Positions 60,871 to 64,000 of a DNA stretch of 64,000 nucleotides are shown here, piece after piece (position 1 is the first letter of the stretch; every line of letters begins with the position of its first letter). The translations under genes were made by a program, and so were the position numbers. The notes below the pieces were generated by a model. It did no database searches. It was given only the letters and a program-made list of their open reading frames with translations, and was not told the DNA's origin. This stretch comes from Todiramphus chloris collaris (lineage: Eukaryota > Chordata > Aves > Coraciiformes > Alcedinidae). The stretch lies in NCBI GenBank assembly GCA_025345505.1, contig JANVCC010010406.1:11288497-11352496 (forward strand), in the 5' to 3' direction.

Positions 60871-63800
60871 TGTGCTTTAGCCAGAGAAAGCGTCTTTCAA
60901 CAGCAAGTCCATCTTTTGAAAGATTTTTAGGCAACTCACTTTTGGTGGGACATGTGTATCCAAGTAACTTTGTACCAGGTGGTTTCCCAATACAGTTCTG
61001 GTGTACTGATTTACTTTTATACCTATAGAGAAGTGCTGCTTGCTGAATCTCTCATTATTAGCTTAGTGCAACCCAGTAACTCTTCACTGCAACCTCTTCC
61101 CAACCAGGCACTGCTCCACATTAGATTCATTTTGAAGTTGAGTGTAACAAGACCACACTACAGAGAAATATTTTCCTGTTTCAGTACACAGTGTGTTCAG
61201 TCTCTTTCTGTGGTATCTCAAGAAACATGACAATATGTACTAGAAGATCAAAAACTGCTTACACTGCATTTGATATATTCAGACACCATAGCAGTGGCAA
61301 TGTATATAAATTAAATATAAGTTCAATTTTACCAAGAAGATAAGATTTATTGCAAGACACACTTCTCTGTGGCAGCTTCGCCATCCCTGTTTGCTCTCCC
61401 TGCTACAAACAGTTTTACAAAGTTAAAAAGAAAAGGTGGAAAGGCTATTATCTGTATCTTTGGGACAAAATAAACTTCACTGTCCATGATTCTTGCAGGT
61501 ATTTCCAGTTAATGTAATCAGTGATACAGAGACTGAGAGAAATATTTGACTCTGGGAATGAAAGAGTGGAAGATGTAATTAGCTGACTCAGATAACAGTT
61601 TCAGCAGATGGGTAGGAAAGCAATGCTTCTAGTGGGCCTTTTTTTGACCCATGGGAGGCTGGCAATCACTTTTGCTGACTGGATGCAGTATTGAGGGCAT
61701 ATGGGAAATGAGTCTCTGCTAAATGTGTTTATACAGTCTCTCAAACAAGCACCTTTGTGAGCAGGGTTTTTGTGATCACTGCCAGAAAAGAAACATGAAA
61801 GTTCACTAACTGTTGTGAGCCACCTCTTACGCTCTACCAAAGACGTACAGGTGTATGAAATCTTAACTCCCGAATAAATGCTGTACACCACCTCCTGTGT
61901 GTAGATATTTAGACTCCTTCTATATCCTCTGTTCTCTTTCCTCTCCTCCTTTTATTCCAGTTATACTAGGATTTTTTAGAGGATTCCTTGTCATTTCAGA
62001 GATGCATTTTCAAAGTTTCTTACATTTTCTATATCTTCCATCTTACTTTTTTGTACTTGTCTCAAAGGCTTCACAAGTTTCAAGCAACATTTAAAGCCAG
62101 TTGGCACTCAGAAGTTTCACTTTACAGATCGTAGTGAGACTTTGAATTTTGTTTCCACACAATTAGAAAAAATAGATATTTTTGATTCCCTGTGAATCCA
62201 AAATTTAAAAATACTTAAAACGAAAATTGTTTCTAAAAATGTGTTAGCTATTTAATTTCAAAATAATGTGCTGTTTCAGAATTATTTTGTTTTATCACTT
62301 CTTTCATTTTCCTTTACTTTAAGCTTGTCATATTTTTAAATAATAATAATCATCATCATAATCTTTTACATTTTGTTTTATAATATACTAAGGGTATCTG
62401 CCACATAGTACAGGCTGAACCATCTTATCTTTAGATCAAACTGTTTCCAGTTCATGCAGTAATGGTAAATTTTGACACTGATATTTTGATATATAGAGCA
62501 AGAAGATAAGTATCCGGTGCACTAACAGGAGAAACAGCTGGTTTCAATGTCTTTAAAAGTTTTTTCTAGGACACCAAAAACTAACACAGCAACATCTGTA
62601 AAGTGAGTATGACTGTTATATTGTGCTTTCTAGGTTCTAATCTACAGCACATCATCACTGATCATAAAAGACTTCAAGTTCAACAATTATGTCAGAAGAC
62701 ATGCTCCAACTGCATTTAAAATGCTGACATCTGCTAAAGTAAATCAAATGAACTTGAGATGAAAGGGCAAAATTAATCATATGAATTATTTTTTGAGATT
62801 ATTCAGGCAGCTAGCTATATATCAGGGTTCTTTTGTCATGCTTCTACAAAAATATTTGTTGGAAACTGAAGTCAAAGAGTGAAAAAATTTGATAAAAGTA
62901 ATGCAATTGTGGGAATAACTTCCTATTGTCTACCAGGAGGAATTTCATTCTCCTGATCCTGTTGGTCAACTGGCACTGGTTTTGGAGTCTTGAAACTGTT
63001 GTTATCCATACACTTGGGCATTTCTTTCTGGACCATGGAGTGTTAGAAACAGGGAAAGTGTTATCTAGTCTTGAGGTAAATGAGACACAATACACATAGA
63101 TGACAGATATGCACCTTAGTTAAAATGCAAGGATACACGTACATCTTTTCTTTTTCACTATGGCCTTGTTCTTGAGTTATATCTTCAGTGTTTCACATAA
63201 AAGTACCTCAAATCTACAACTCATTGAAAATATTCACCCAAACTCAACTGAAGAAAAACATGTCGTGTTCTGGCTTCACTAGGAACCTGCAAATGGAACA
63301 TAACATACAGAATATGTATTCTATTTGGGTGGATTGTCTTTTCCACTTGTTTCTAAGACTGGTCACAGGTGGAGTATGGAGTAATGTTCTGTCTGATGCA
63401 CTCCACTAGCACAGATAATGCTTTTTGTTTTTGCTGCTTGCTGTCAGATTTTGATTATACGCCACTGTTTCATATCCAGAGGAAACTATCAGATTAATTT
63501 GTCAGGTGTATTAATAATCTATCCCCTGCTTTTTTTTAGAGATTCACATGTCTACATAAGAAAGTCAGAGCCTTCCAAAACTGTGCTCCAAACTTTAGGC
63601 CAGGGTTGAGCACCATCTCAAACGACAAGCTGTAGATCAGGATCTTCAGAAACTGAAAAAGACACGTCATGTGCTTCTAAAGAGAGGAAAACAGAGAGCA
63701 CCTGAGATACAGCAAATTCTAGACAAGGTCCTGCTGCTCCACTGGGCAACGTGGCTGAGCTGTGTATGAAACTACCTCTCAAGATGACCTGTTGTTCTTA

Positions 63801-64000
63801 CATTCTTCGGAGATTATTGTCTTGCAGTTCATGGGGGATTTGGCCACAGCCAGCCACAAATTGTGAGACACAGCTGCACTTGCTGCTTACAAATTACACA
63901 GTTTTTGAGTCACAGATTTATCACTCTGCTAGAAAGTAATCAGTTTTCAAGGTCTGTCTTGGTGTTTTTTCAAGCGATGTTATAATTAGAGAACGTTTGA
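60871..64000. other. Intergenic DNA, no gene recognised
   Basis: AT-rich unique sequence to the window end. An (AAT)n/(CAT)n microsatellite lies at 62339-62363. Open frames of 60-95 codons on both strands carry no signature. I see no exon or RNA gene. Confidence 0.55.

Noticed and set aside
1-64000. CRISPR arrays, operons, bacterial promoters or phage genes
   Set aside because: No evenly spaced repeats with unique spacers, no dense coding; the CR1 content shows the DNA is avian nuclear.

Overview
The window looks like avian nuclear DNA. The best evidence is a set of CR1 retrotransposon fragments of several ages. They carry the CR1 3' signature: a guanine-rich stretch before the end, a GGTTGGAAGGGACCTT-type block and a terminal ATTCTATG / ATTCTGTG repeat. 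This family and layout are typical of bird genomes. The base composition is AT-rich with long gaps between open frames, and there are no bacterial, phage or plasmid features. I found no convincing protein-coding exon, rRNA, tRNA gene or CRISPR array. The open frames are short and open on both strands; the only one with a recognisable protein signature is CR1-derived. The most economical reading is a gene desert or large intron, but unrecognised short exons cannot be excluded.

Layout. 1-21 kb: AT-rich unique sequence with an ancient CR1 piece (2.63 kb), a reverse-strand CR1 3' end (10.1 kb), and two copies of a 310-bp sequence in direct orientation 4.2 kb apart (14.56 and 18.74 kb), about 90% identical. 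21.16-22.3 kb: a strong CpG island of about 1.1 kb with roughly 90 CpGs by hand count. It contains G-quadruplex-type G runs, a 14-bp inverted repeat with a 7-nt loop, an 18-bp perfect palindrome, and an A/C-only insertion-like tract. 22.3-25.0 kb: an AT-rich segment with homeodomain- and forkhead-like motifs, followed by two weaker CpG-enriched pockets. This 4-kb block is the best candidate for a promoter or developmental regulatory hub.

25-64 kb: mostly unique AT-rich DNA with CR1 elements at 27.5 (-), 34.4 (+), 40.7 (+), 47.5 (+) and 60.7 (-) kb. The 40.7-kb copy is the longest and keeps about 300 codons of the reverse transcriptase C-terminal region, broken by one frameshift. A tRNA-headed SINE-like sequence lies at 38.36 kb and a pair of related tRNA-like units at 53.25 kb. 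Low-complexity A/C-rich tracts recur, mostly in the same strand orientation, and two of them carry uninterrupted 17-C runs.

No genes in the window can be shown to work together. I did not find a new biological system. The items most worth follow-up are the CpG-island block, the 310-bp duplicate pair, the two tRNA-like SINE remnants, and the A/C-rich tracts, one of which has expanded inside a CR1 copy.
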